NCBI RefSeq assembly: GCF_902729435.1
Contig: NZ_CACVCG010000037.1
Span: forward strand, 1-64,000
Source: Magnetospirillum sp. UT-4
GTDB lineage: Bacteria > Pseudomonadota > Alphaproteobacteria > Rhodospirillales > Magnetospirillaceae
Reading direction: 5' to 3'
DNA: 64,000 nt
The notes under the pieces were generated by a model. It saw only the letters and a program-made list of their open reading frames with translations, did not search any database and had not been told where the DNA came from. Both the position numbers and the translations under genes were made by a program. Positions 17,161-25,418 of this stretch are shown here, piece by piece; the stretch's first letter is position 1; every line of letters begins with the position of its first letter.

Positions 17161-17309
17161 GCCGGGCACCAGCCGATGGCGCCGGTGAGCAGCGGCACCA
17201 CGCCGACATAACCCCAGAGGCCGACCGTCTCGGTGACGGCCAGGGCGATCAGGACGAGACCGGCGACGATGCGAAGGATGCGGTCGATGCCGCCGACGTT
17301 CTTGGACAT
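17121..17309 (-). CDS. DUF2892 (YgaP-like) small membrane protein
   Basis: The 62-residue protein is the DUF2892 fold. A short cytoplasmic start, MSKNVGGIDRILRI, leads to two transmembrane helices (about residues 13-30 and 35-50) and the closing motif GWCPAYLPFGIKTC. The ATG at 17309 was chosen over a longer frame because it gives the canonical family start. Related domains occur fused to rhodanese in YgaP. It lies 72 bp downstream of a Crp/Fnr gene in the same direction and is likely co-transcribed or controlled by it. Its last 40 bp are antisense to putA. Confidence 0.85.
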   Translation of the reverse strand: MSKNVGGIDRILRIVAGLVLIALAVTETVGLWGYVGVVPLLTGAIGWCPAYLPFGIKTCKSA

Positions 17310-17372
17310 GGGAAGTGAACTCCGAGATGGAAACCGAATGACGCCATCATGCATGTCCGCGGGCCAGGGACC

Positions 17373-17385
17373 GTGACTAGGTCAC
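17373..17385. promoter_or_regulatory. Palindrome GTGAC-N3-GTCAC upstream of DUF2892
   Basis: Perfect 5-bp arms (17373-17377 and 17381-17385) span the stop codon of the Crp/Fnr gene, about 65 bp upstream of the DUF2892 start. It is short and could be chance. It differs from an FNR box. Confidence 0.3.
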
Positions 17386-18044
17386 ATTCCATCCGAAAGC
17401 GAGGCCAGCCCCGCCCGGTCGCGCACCGACAGTTTGCCGCGATGCAGCTCGACCCAGCCGCGGCGCTCGAATTCCTTGAGCTGGCGGCTGACCACCTCGC
17501 GCGCCGTTCCCAGTTCGGTGGCGATGTCCTGGTGAGTGGCGCGGATCCAGCCCTCGCCATCGGCGTGCTGGCGCAGCCAGGCGGCCAGGCGGACGTCGAC
17601 GCGGCCGAACGCCACCTCCTCGATCAGCATCAGCAGGTCGGCGATGCGCGAGGCGTAGGCCGAGAAGACGAAGTCGCGGAACACCTCGGAACGGCCGAGC
17701 AGAGCGCGGAAGGAGGGAGCCGGCAGCACCAGGGCGCGCACCTCGGTCTCGGCGATGCCCTGGGCGGCGTAATCCTCGCGGGCGATCAGGCAGTTGGTGG
17801 TGAGCACGCAGGACTGCCCGCGCTCGACCCGGTAGAGCACGATCTCGCGCCCGTTCTCGGCCACCTTCTGCACCCGCACCGAGCCGTCCATGACCAGGAC
17901 GTAATTGGCGCATTCCGAGCCGTCCTGGAACACCACCGTTCCGGCCGGGATGGTGACGGTCCGTTGCGCCGTTTCGAGCATGCGCGCGCCCTCGGGGTCG
18001 AGGCGGCCGAACTGGGGGAAGCAGGCGGTGATGTCGGGGCTCAT
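17382..18044 (-). CDS. Crp/Fnr-family transcriptional regulator
   Basis: The 220-residue regulator has an N-terminal cyclic-nucleotide-binding-like beta-roll (about residues 10-120, with VVFQDGSECANYVLVMDGSV) and a C-terminal winged helix (THQDIATELGTAREVVSRQL). The recognition helix carries E-V-V-S-R, the E-x-x-S-R pattern that reads TTGA half-sites in FNR. Cysteines at 8, 45, 79 and 85 do not form the classical N-terminal FNR cluster, though the pair at 79 and 85 (SCVLTTNC) may be redox-sensitive. The start at 18044 is uncertain; 18080 is also possible. It is probably linked to the downstream DUF2892 gene. Confidence 0.9.
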   Translation of the reverse strand: MSPDITACFPQFGRLDPEGARMLETAQRTVTIPAGTVVFQDGSECANYVLVMDGSVRVQKVAENGREIVLYRVERGQSCVLTTNCLIAREDYAAQGIAETEVRALVLPAPSFRALLGRSEVFRDFVFSAYASRIADLLMLIEEVAFGRVDVRLAAWLRQHADGEGWIRATHQDIATELGTAREVVSRQLKEFERRGWVELHRGKLSVRDRAGLASLSDGM

Positions 18045-18128
18045 GGGCCGGCATTGTGCCGCAAGCCCGGGCGCCATGCCAGAGCCCACGCGCTTTTCGG
18101 GCGAAGGCGGCGGCGCTACACTGCCGCC

Positions 18129-19088
18129 ATGATGCGCCCGGCCCTCTTCCTGCTGTTGCTGACCGCCGGCCTGAGCGCCTGCCTGGGCGGCACGCCTGCC
18201 GCCGGCGGCCTGGAATACCGCCCGCTGCCGCTGTCGGCGGCGGACCCGGCTTCCACCCGGCTGGGCGAGACCGAGGTGCTGGGCATCCTGGAACTGCGGG
18301 CGGACGACAAGGAGTTCGGCGGGCTGTCGGGGCTGACGCTGAACGGCGACGAGGTCACCGCGGTGACCGATGCCGGCCATTGGGTGAGGTTCCGCCTCGA
18401 CCACGATGCCGCGTGGCGGCCGCTGGGGGTGTCCGGGCTGGCGGTGGCGCCGCTGGGCGGGCTGGACGGCGGCAAGCGGGACGGCGATGCCGAGGAAGTG
18501 GTCGCCACCCCAGACGGCCCGCTGGTGTCGTTCGAACGCCGCCACCGGCTGTGGCTCTATCCCGACGGGTTGTCGGGCCGGCCGCGGCCGCTGGCGCCAC
18601 CCTCGGGCTTCGACCGCCAGCCGGACAACGGCGGGGCGGAGGCGGTGGCGGTGCTGGCCGACGGGCGGTTGCTCGCCATATCCGAGGAAGGCGGCGAGGG
18701 CGGCATCTTTTCCGCCTGGATCGGCCGGGACGGGGCGTGGCAAGGGCTCGGCTATCGCCGCAGCGAGGATTTCCACCCCACCGCAGCGGCAATGCTGCCG
18801 GGCGGCGACCTGCTGGTGCTGGAACGCCGCTTCAGCCTGGCGGCCGGGGTCGGGATGCGGCTGGTCCAGGTGGCCGGCGCCGACATCCGGGCGGGACACG
18901 TGCTGGCGGGGAGGGAACTGGCCCGCGCCGATTCGTCCCTGACGGTGGACAATTTCGAGGGCCTGGCGGTGGCGCGGCGGGCCGATGGACGGCTGGTGGC
19001 GCTGCTGCTGTCCGACGATAATTTCAATCCGTTGCAGGCCACCTTGCTGATGGTCCTGCTGCTCCCCGACCGATGGAGCGGCCCTTAG
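18129..19088 (+). CDS. Esterase-like activity of phytase family lipoprotein
   Basis: The 319-residue protein has a lipoprotein signal with lipobox LSAC (Cys about residue 18), so it is likely anchored in the outer membrane facing the periplasm. The body repeats beta-propeller-like strands (KEFGGLSGLTLNGDEVTAVTDAGHW, with SFERRHRLWLYP, DNFEGLAVARRADG) that characterise the phytase-like esterase family (PF13449). Substrate is unknown. Two adjacent ATG codons (18129, 18132) are equally possible starts. It is divergent from the Crp/Fnr gene across 84 bp. Confidence 0.82.
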   Translation: MMRPALFLLLLTAGLSACLGGTPAAGGLEYRPLPLSAADPASTRLGETEVLGILELRADDKEFGGLSGLTLNGDEVTAVTDAGHWVRFRLDHDAAWRPLGVSGLAVAPLGGLDGGKRDGDAEEVVATPDGPLVSFERRHRLWLYPDGLSGRPRPLAPPSGFDRQPDNGGAEAVAVLADGRLLAISEEGGEGGIFSAWIGRDGAWQGLGYRRSEDFHPTAAAMLPGGDLLVLERRFSLAAGVGMRLVQVAGADIRAGHVLAGRELARADSSLTVDNFEGLAVARRADGRLVALLLSDDNFNPLQATLLMVLLLPDRWSGP

Positions 19089-19159
19089 GCCGGGGGCCAT
19101 ATTGCCCGCCGGCTGGGCACAGGCCTAGGCTTCCCCTTCTGGCTGACTGAAGAAGGGCC

Positions 19160-21511
19160 ATGGGTCGGATGCTAGCGGCTTCGGGACTGGGCGAACGACT
19201 TGCGGCCGCGCCGCCGCCGACCCCGGACTTCGTCATCGACGTCCTGGCGGCTGCGGCCGACTGGGTGTGGGAAACCGACCCGTCCCTGCGCATCGTCCGG
19301 CTGTCACCCACCTTCGGCGAGGGCACCGGCATCACCCCGGGCGATGTGGTCGGGCGGACCCTCGAGGAATTGCTGCGCCGCTTCCTGATCGACGATGGCG
19401 AACACCAGGACCAGCTTCACGCCGTGCGCGCCCTGGCGCCCTTCCGCAACCTGCGGCTGCGGCTGTGGGACGAGGCGCGGCGGCGCATGCGCCACTTCCT
19501 GCTGTCGGGGCGGCCCGGCTTCGCGCCGGGGGGCGCCTTCATCGGCTACCGCGGGGTCGGTCTCGACGTCACCGAACAGGCGGAAAGGGATTCGCGCGAC
19601 GGCGAGAACCGCTTTCGCGCCATCTTCGACCATGCCGCGCTGGGCATCGCGGTGGTGCCGCCGGGCGGCACCCTGACCCACGCCAATCCCGCCATGTGCG
19701 CCATGTTCCAGTACCCCCCCGACGAGTTGGCGGAGCGGACCTTCCTCGACCTCGTCCACCCCGAGGACCGCCAGGCCGATGCCGAGGCGGCGCGCGGGCT
19801 GGTGCGGGGCACGGTGGAGAGCTTCACGCGGGAGAACCGCTACCGGCGCAAGGACGGCTCGCTGTTCTGGGGGCGGCTGACCGCGTCGCTGGCCCTCGGC
19901 GGCCGCGATGGTCCATTCGGCGTGGTGACCATCGAGGACATCGACGATCGCCGCCGCGCCGAGGAGAACCTGTCGCTGTTCCGCCGGGTGATGGACGCCT
20001 CGCACGAGGGGGTGGTGATCCTGTCGCCCTCCGGCCACATCCTCTACGCCAATTCTGCCTTCGCGCGGCTGTTCGCGGTGACCCAGGACGGCGTCGCCGG
20101 CACCCATTACCGCGGCTATTTCCCGCGCTCGTCGGAAGCGCTGCTGGACCGGGCGCTGACACCGGCGCTGCTGAGGGGCGAAAGCTGGGAAGGGGTGATC
20201 GAGGCGGTGGACGCCTCGGGGCGCATCTTCCCGGTCTGGCAGCGGGCCGGCGTGCTGCGCGACGATTCCGGCAAGGTGCGCTTCTTCTTCGCCTTCATGC
20301 ACGACCACAGCGCCCAGCAGACCTTCGAGGACGAGCTGTTCGACGCCAAGGAGGCCGCCGAGGAGGCCAACGTCGCCAAGACCCGCTTCCTCGCCGCCGC
20401 CAGCCACGACCTGCGCCAGCCCATGCAGGCCCTGGCCATGTTCGTCGAGGTTCTGTCGGGCAGCGATCTCGATCCCGCCCGGGCCACCCTGGTGGGGCGG
20501 GTCCAGGATTCGGTGACCGCGCTGGAGGGGCTGCTGAACGGCCTGCTCGACGTGTCCAAGCTGGAGGCCGGGCTGGTGGTGCCGCAGGCCGACGACTTCG
20601 CCATCGGGCCGATGATGCGCCGGCTGGCCAGGGAATTCGAATCGCTGTGCGTGGCCGAGGGGATCAGGCTGTCGGCGGTTCCCACCGGCCTGGCGGTGCA
20701 CACCGACGCGGCGCTGGTGGAACGCATCCTGCGCAACCTGCTGAACAACGCGGTGCGATACACCCCGGCGGGCGGGCGGGTGCTGTTCGGGTGCCGCCGG
20801 CGCGGCGACGTGCTGCGCCTCGAGGTTTGGGATTCCGGCATCGGTATTCCGCAGGCCGAACTGAGGAACATCTTCCGCGAATTCCACCAGGTGGGCAATT
20901 CCGGCCGCGACCGCCGCCAGGGGCTGGGCCTCGGGCTGGCCATCGTCGAGCGTCTCGCCCGTCTGCTGGGGCACCGCATCGACGTGCGCTCGGTGGAGGG
21001 GCGGGGCTCGGTCTTCGCGGTCGAGGTTCCGGTGTGCCACCGCCGTATCGCCCCGGGGGTGCGGCAGCTGCCCCTCGACCTGATGCGCCGGGGCGTCTCC
21101 ATCCTGGTGATCGAGGACGAGCCCGACGTCCGCGACGGGCTCGAAGCCCTGCTCGCCAGCTGGGGCCATGTGGTGCTGGCGGCGGGCGGGGCCGACGAGG
21201 CGATCCGGCGGCTGCCCGGCTTCGGCCGCCTGCCCGACCTGATCATCGCCGATTACCGCCTGCAGAACGGCGAGACCGGTGGTCAGGCCATCGCCCGGAT
21301 CGCCATCCATCTGCGCGCCGAGGGCAAGGTGCCGGCCATCATCGTCACCGGCGACACCGCGCCCGAGCGCCTGCAGCAGGCCCAGGCGCTGGGGCATCGG
21401 CTGCTGCACAAGCCGGTGCGCCCCGATGCGCTGCGGGCCGCTATCGAGGCGGCGTTGTCCGGGGGCTCGCGGCCGCGAAAGACCCCTGCGAGGAAGGCGA
21501 AGGCCTCTTGA
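19160..21511 (+). CDS. PAS-domain hybrid sensor histidine kinase / response regulator
   Basis: The 783-residue protein is predicted soluble, with no transmembrane segment. Three PAS-type domains (about residues 20-135, 145-270 and 275-395) precede a HisKA domain with phosphorylated His416 (AASHDLRQPMQAL). An ATPase domain (N-box NLLNNAVRYTP, G-boxes DSGIGIP and GLGLGLAIV) and a receiver domain with Asp698 (LPDLIIADYRL) follow. The HDLRQP motif is that of NahK/FixL-like hybrid kinases. No DNA-binding output or partner regulator lies beside it, so signal transfer to a distant protein is expected. Confidence 0.93.
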   Translation: MGRMLAASGLGERLAAAPPPTPDFVIDVLAAAADWVWETDPSLRIVRLSPTFGEGTGITPGDVVGRTLEELLRRFLIDDGEHQDQLHAVRALAPFRNLRLRLWDEARRRMRHFLLSGRPGFAPGGAFIGYRGVGLDVTEQAERDSRDGENRFRAIFDHAALGIAVVPPGGTLTHANPAMCAMFQYPPDELAERTFLDLVHPEDRQADAEAARGLVRGTVESFTRENRYRRKDGSLFWGRLTASLALGGRDGPFGVVTIEDIDDRRRAEENLSLFRRVMDASHEGVVILSPSGHILYANSAFARLFAVTQDGVAGTHYRGYFPRSSEALLDRALTPALLRGESWEGVIEAVDASGRIFPVWQRAGVLRDDSGKVRFFFAFMHDHSAQQTFEDELFDAKEAAEEANVAKTRFLAAASHDLRQPMQALAMFVEVLSGSDLDPARATLVGRVQDSVTALEGLLNGLLDVSKLEAGLVVPQADDFAIGPMMRRLAREFESLCVAEGIRLSAVPTGLAVHTDAALVERILRNLLNNAVRYTPAGGRVLFGCRRRGDVLRLEVWDSGIGIPQAELRNIFREFHQVGNSGRDRRQGLGLGLAIVERLARLLGHRIDVRSVEGRGSVFAVEVPVCHRRIAPGVRQLPLDLMRRGVSILVIEDEPDVRDGLEALLASWGHVVLAAGGADEAIRRLPGFGRLPDLIIADYRLQNGETGGQAIARIAIHLRAEGKVPAIIVTGDTAPERLQQAQALGHRLLHKPVRPDALRAAIEAALSGGSRPRKTPARKAKAS

Positions 21512-21539
21512 TCCCCGGCCGGGTGCCGCCACGTCAACC

Positions 21540-21608
21540 GCATTGGACGATGCGTCCTACATCAGCGGCCAGGTGATCCATCACAATGGTGGCGAACCGG
21601 TGAACGGT
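21540..21608 (+). pseudogene. Relic of a short-chain dehydrogenase/reductase C-terminus
   Basis: The intergenic DNA between the kinase and the ACT gene encodes, in one frame, ALDDASYISGQVIHHNGGEP. This closely resembles the C-terminal signature of FabG-like reductases (D-D-A-S-Y-I-S/T-G-Q-V-x-H-V-N-G-G). The preceding ~220 residues of such an enzyme are absent, and the frame reads on without its own stop. I interpret it as the remaining tail of a deleted gene. It cannot be functional alone. Confidence 0.6.
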
Positions 21609-22120
21609 CAGGCTTCTTCCACGGTGCAGGCCAGGCCCAGTTCGCCGGCGGTGTTGGCGACGGTGGCCAGGCAGGCGGCGGCCCGCTCGGGAATGGCGAC
21701 GGCGAAGCGGGTCACGTAGAGATTCTGTTCGGCCAGGCGCTGGGCGTCCATGCGCACGATGTTGGCCTGGAACTGGCCGAACACCTCGGACATGCGGGCG
21801 ATCAGGCCGGGGCGGTCGCCGCCCGACACCACCACCCGGTGGGTGATGCGGCCCAGCGGCCCATGGGCGTCGTCCAGCTCGAACGGACGCACCGACACCC
21901 GGGCGGTGGCCAGCTCCGGCAGCGCTGCCAGATCGGCCTCGCATTCGGGCGCCGCCATGTCGTCGGGCAGGTGGCAAAGCGAGGTGAATTCCGCGCCCGC
22001 CCCCAGCATGGCGAAGCTGGTGTCGCCCAGATTGGCGCCGATCTCGAACAGCCGCCCGGTGATGGCGGCCACCAGGCCGGTGCGGTCGGGACAGAAGACG
22101 GAGATCAGGACGGTGCTCAT
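21608..22120 (-). CDS. ACT-domain protein, GcvR-like
   Basis: The 170-residue protein consists of two ACT domains: residues 1-80, starting STVLISVFCPDRTGLVAAITGRLFE, and 90-165, with VVVSGGDRPGLIARMSEVFGQFQANI. This is the organisation of the glycine-cleavage regulator GcvR and related amino-acid sensors. It has no DNA-binding domain, so any regulation would go through a partner protein. The start at 22120 places the first ACT strand at the N-terminus. It is divergent from the PagL-like gene. Confidence 0.8.
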   Translation of the reverse strand: MSTVLISVFCPDRTGLVAAITGRLFEIGANLGDTSFAMLGAGAEFTSLCHLPDDMAAPECEADLAALPELATARVSVRPFELDDAHGPLGRITHRVVVSGGDRPGLIARMSEVFGQFQANIVRMDAQRLAEQNLYVTRFAVAIPERAAACLATVANTAGELGLACTVEEA

Positions 22121-22252
22121 GGGGCGGCGCTCCCGGACGAAGGGGGGACGCCATGATGGCCCGATCCCCGGCGTTTGCAACCCCGCCGATGGGGTGGGTC
22201 CTGGACCGAGGTCGCGGTAGGGCGCCGGGACAAGGCTCCCCATCTCCCGTCC

Positions 22253-22771
22253 ATGCGCACCCTGATGCCGACCCTGATGCTCGTCCTGGCCGCGTTTCCG
22301 TCCTACGCCGAGGGAATCGAGGCGCGCCTGGGCGCGATGGCCCACGACGTCGGCGTGTTCGGCAATCGCAAGGAAGAGGGGCTGGACGCCAATATCGAGT
22401 TTCTGTTTCCCGCGCCGGCCTGGCTCGGGGCCGTGGGCGGGCCGCGCCCCCATGTGGGCGCCAGCGTCAGCTTCGCCGGCGACACCAGCCAGGTCTATGG
22501 CGGCCTGAGCTGGGCCTGGCGGCCGGTCGCCGGACTGTTCCTCGAGGGCTCGCTGGGAGCGGCGGCCCATGACGGCCGGCTGTCGAACGGCGGGACGGAC
22601 CGCAAGGAACTGGGAACCCGCCTGCTGTTCCGCGAATCGGTTTCCGTGGGGGTGGAGCTGGATGGCGCCCATAGCGTGATGGTCACCTTCGACCACATCA
22701 GCAACGCCAATCTCGGGCGCCACAACGAGGGCATGGACAATCTGGGACTGCGCTGGGGCTACCGATTCTAG
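22253..22771 (+). CDS. PagL-like lipid A 3-O-deacylase (acyloxyacyl hydrolase)
   Basis: The 172-residue precursor has a signal peptide (about residues 1-20, ending PSYA) and alternating strands of an outer-membrane beta-barrel. The catalytic motif FDHISNANLG gives His148 and Ser150, the active-site pair of PagL. The protein ends with the aromatic residue typical of barrels (WGYRF). PagL trims an acyl chain from lipid A. Overall similarity beyond the motif is hard to judge by eye, so the enzyme call is probable rather than certain. Confidence 0.78.
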   Translation: MRTLMPTLMLVLAAFPSYAEGIEARLGAMAHDVGVFGNRKEEGLDANIEFLFPAPAWLGAVGGPRPHVGASVSFAGDTSQVYGGLSWAWRPVAGLFLEGSLGAAAHDGRLSNGGTDRKELGTRLLFRESVSVGVELDGAHSVMVTFDHISNANLGRHNEGMDNLGLRWGYRF

Positions 22772-22794
22772 AGGAAAGTGGCTATGGTCTGGCC

Positions 22795-23247
22795 ATGTCC
22801 GGCCGACGCATGATGACCCTTGCCGTGCTTGTTGTTCTGGCCGCCGGCGCCTTTGGCGGTTGGGGGTGGTGGCGCGGCCGCGACCGCATCGATCCGGCCG
22901 ATCCCAAGCAGGTCGCCCGCGGCGAGGCGGTCTATCGCGGCCACTGCGCCGAATGCCATGGAGCCCGCCTGGAGGGCGAGCCCGACTGGCAGACGCGGCG
23001 GCCGACCGGGGAGCTGCCGGCGCCGCCGCACGATGCCTCGGGCCACACCTGGCACCATTCCGACCAGCACCTGTTCAGCATCACCAAGCACGGCCTGGCG
23101 CGGTTCGCGCCGCCGGACTACAAGACCAACATGCCGTCCTTCGTCGGACGCCTGTCCGACCGCGACATCCGGGCGGTGATCGCCTTCATCAAATCGACCT
23201 GGCCCGAAGACATCCGCCGACGCCAGCAGGCCCTCAACAATCGGTGA
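22795..23247 (+). CDS. Membrane-anchored class I cytochrome c
   Basis: The 150-residue protein starts with one hydrophobic segment (about residues 6-24, MMTLAVLVVLAAGAFGGWGW) that can be a signal anchor. A single c-type haem site CAECH (about residues 50-54) and the likely axial Met in TNMPSF (about residue 105) follow. It is a periplasmic electron carrier with no visible redox partner beside it. The ATG at 22795 lacks a near ribosome site; ATG at 22810 is an alternative. Confidence 0.85.
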   Translation: MSGRRMMTLAVLVVLAAGAFGGWGWWRGRDRIDPADPKQVARGEAVYRGHCAECHGARLEGEPDWQTRRPTGELPAPPHDASGHTWHHSDQHLFSITKHGLARFAPPDYKTNMPSFVGRLSDRDIRAVIAFIKSTWPEDIRRRQQALNNR

Positions 23248-23335
23248 AGGGGGTAAGCCGCCTGTCCGACTGGCGCGCCCGTCCGGCGCCGCCATATGGG
23301 CGGATATCCCTTCACTGCCCGCGAGGATGTGCGCC

Positions 23336-23746
23336 ATGGCCGAGTTCCGCCCTTGCCGTCATGCGGTTGCGGCCGTCACCGTGCTCGCCCTGGTGCTGGC
23401 CTCCGTGCCCGTACCCGCCGGGGCCCGGCTGGTCGCCACCGATACGGTCCTTGCCGCCGAGCAGCGGGACGGAGACCGCGAACGGGTCGCCGCCTTTCTG
23501 GCCCGTGACGACGTTCGCGCCCAGATGCAGGCGCTGGGGGTGTCGCCCGACGAGGCCGAGCGGCGGGTCGAGGCCATGTCGGACGAGGAGATCGCCCGCA
23601 TCGCCGGCAATCTCGATACCCTGCCGGCCGGCGGCAACGGGCTCGGGGTGGTGATCGGCGCCGCGGTGCTGGTGTTCATCATCCTGCTGATCACCGACAT
23701 TGCCGGCCTGACCAAGGTGTTCCCGTGGACCCGCAGCGTGCGCTGA
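23336..23746 (+). CDS. PA2779-family protein (DUF6627)
   Basis: The 136-residue protein has an N-terminal signal (RHAVAAVTVLALVLASVPVPAGA). An acidic helical middle contains the family motif ERVAAFLARDDVRAQMQALGVSPDEA, and one C-terminal transmembrane helix (about residues 106-125, GVVIGAAVLVFIILLITDIA) precedes a short basic tail. ATG at 23336 is preferred because GAGG at 23323-23326 is 9 nt away; the ATG at 23327 has none. The function is unknown. It overlaps the cysteine-peptidase gene by 22 bp, the conserved PA2779-PA2778 pairing. Confidence 0.85.
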   Translation: MAEFRPCRHAVAAVTVLALVLASVPVPAGARLVATDTVLAAEQRDGDRERVAAFLARDDVRAQMQALGVSPDEAERRVEAMSDEEIARIAGNLDTLPAGGNGLGVVIGAAVLVFIILLITDIAGLTKVFPWTRSVR

Positions 23747-24642
23747 GGGTGCTGGCCCTGCTGGTGATGGTGGCCGGCTGCGCCGGGCGTCCGCCGCTGG
23801 ACTCCGCCGCCGTCCCGCCGGGCCTGCCGCCGACCGCCCGGGTGGCCGCGGTGCCGTTCCATCCCCAGGCCGAGAAGGCCTGCGGCCCGGCGGCGCTGGC
23901 GATGGTGCTGGAATGGGCGGGGGATGCCGGCAGGCTCGACCCGGCCGAGGTCTACACCCCGGGGCGCGAGGGCAGCATGACCGCCGACATGGTCGCTGCC
24001 GCGCGCCGCCATGGCCGCCTGGCGGTGCCGGTGCGCCGCCTCGAGGCGGTGCTGGCGGAACTGGCGGCCGGCCATCCGGTGCTGGTGTTCCAGAACCTCG
24101 GCCTGGACGCCTACCCGGTCTGGCATTTCGCCGTGGCGATCGGCTACGACCTGCCCCGCGACACCGTGGTGCTGCACTCCGGCACCGAGCGGGAACTGGA
24201 GCTGCCCCTGGACACCTTCGTCCGCACCTGGGAGCGGGGTGGGCGCTGGGCCATGGTGGTGACGGCGCCGGACCTCCTGCCCGCCACCGCTGCCGAGCGG
24301 GATGCGCTGGCCGCCGCGGCCGGACTGGAGCGGGCGCGGCGCACTCCCGAGGCGGTCGCGGCCTACGAGTCCGTTCTGGGACGCTGGCCCGACAGCGCGG
24401 CGGCCGCCATCGGCCTGGCCAATGCGCGCCATGCCCTGGGCGACCCGGCCGGGGCGGAGGCGGCGTTGCGCCGCGCCGTGGCGAACCGCCCGGAACTGGC
24501 GGCGGGCTGGAACAACCTGGCCCATGTGCTGCTGGGCCAGGGGCGGCGGGAGGAAGCCCGCCGCGCCGCCCGCCGCGCGGTGACGCTGGACCCCGATGAC
24601 GATACCTACGCCGCGACACTGGCCGAGACGGCGGGGGAATAG
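23725..24642 (+). CDS. PA2778-family C39-like cysteine peptidase with TPR
   Basis: The 305-residue protein begins at GTG 23725, inside the preceding gene, and carries a lipobox (VMVAGC). The C39-like peptidase domain (about residues 40-190) has Cys53 (KACGPAALAMVLEW) and His134 (VWHFAVAIGYD). About three tetratricopeptide-like repeats follow (residues 200-300, with WPDSAAAAIGLANARHALGD and WNNLAHVLLGQGR). It is probably a periplasmic lipoprotein that processes or binds a small peptide. The PA2779-type partner is the first candidate. A diverged paralogue lies at 54318-55079. Confidence 0.85.
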   Translation: MDPQRALRVLALLVMVAGCAGRPPLDSAAVPPGLPPTARVAAVPFHPQAEKACGPAALAMVLEWAGDAGRLDPAEVYTPGREGSMTADMVAAARRHGRLAVPVRRLEAVLAELAAGHPVLVFQNLGLDAYPVWHFAVAIGYDLPRDTVVLHSGTERELELPLDTFVRTWERGGRWAMVVTAPDLLPATAAERDALAAAAGLERARRTPEAVAAYESVLGRWPDSAAAAIGLANARHALGDPAGAEAALRRAVANRPELAAGWNNLAHVLLGQGRREEARRAARRAVTLDPDDDTYAATLAETAGE

Positions 24643-24644
24643 CC

Positions 24645-25418
24645 CTACGTCGCGTGCCGCCACTGGCTGCCGGTCCTGTGGAAGCCGTGGCGGTGGGTGG
24701 CGTGGAACCGCTCTCCCGACCAGCCGCGCGTCTCGACCGTCATCGCCGCCGGCTCCACGCTGATCAGGGCATAGCCGTTGGCGTCCTCGCGCAGCCGCGT
24801 CGAGCAGGCGGTCGAGGCCTGGACCAGCACGCAGGAGCGATGATGGGACGCCACGATCAGCTCCACGTGCGCCTTGTGGACGTGACCGGTCAGGACCAGA
24901 TCGACGCCCCGTTCCGCCAGCGCCTCGAACGGATGTCCGGCCAAGGCGGTGGCGGGGGGATGGTGAAGGAACACCACCCGGACGGCCTCGGCCGAGGCAT
25001 CGGCCAGCACCGCATCCACGTGGTCGAGATGGCTGGCGCGCAGCTTGCCGCTGGTCCAGCGCAGATGGCGGGTGCTGTCGAGGCCGATGGCCACCACCTG
25101 GTCGTCGCGCCAGATGGGCCAGGTCTCGTGGCCGGGAAGGTGCTTCTCGAACTTGCTGCGGGGGCGGAACAGGCGGTGGATGGGGTTGAAGAAGGGGGCC
25201 AGATCGTGGTTGCCCGGCACCACCACCGAGGGCGCGTCGAGGCGGTCGAGGAAGGCGCGGGCGGCGGCGAACTGGTGCGTGCGCGCCCGCTGCGTCAGGT
25301 CGCCCGAGACGATCACCACATCGGGCCGGTGGCGCGACAGATCCTCCAGCAGCGCCTCCACCACCCGTTCGTCGGTGCGGCCGAAATGGAGGTCGGACAG
25401 GTGGGCCAGGATCCTCAT
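24645..25418 (-). CDS. Calcineurin-like metallophosphoesterase
   Basis: The 257-residue protein carries the metallophosphoesterase motifs in order: HLSDLHFG (residues 6-13), VSGDLTQRA, PGNHDLAPF, HHPP and GHVHKAHVE. These provide the two-metal site. It is cytoplasmic with no signal peptide. The family includes cyclic-nucleotide phosphodiesterases and lipid-linked hydrolases; the substrate here is not evident. The start overlaps the end of the lipid kinase-like gene by 4 bp (ATGA), so the two are translated together. Confidence 0.9.
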   Translation of the reverse strand: MRILAHLSDLHFGRTDERVVEALLEDLSRHRPDVVIVSGDLTQRARTHQFAAARAFLDRLDAPSVVVPGNHDLAPFFNPIHRLFRPRSKFEKHLPGHETWPIWRDDQVVAIGLDSTRHLRWTSGKLRASHLDHVDAVLADASAEAVRVVFLHHPPATALAGHPFEALAERGVDLVLTGHVHKAHVELIVASHHRSCVLVQASTACSTRLREDANGYALISVEPAAMTVETRGWSGERFHATHRHGFHRTGSQWRHAT

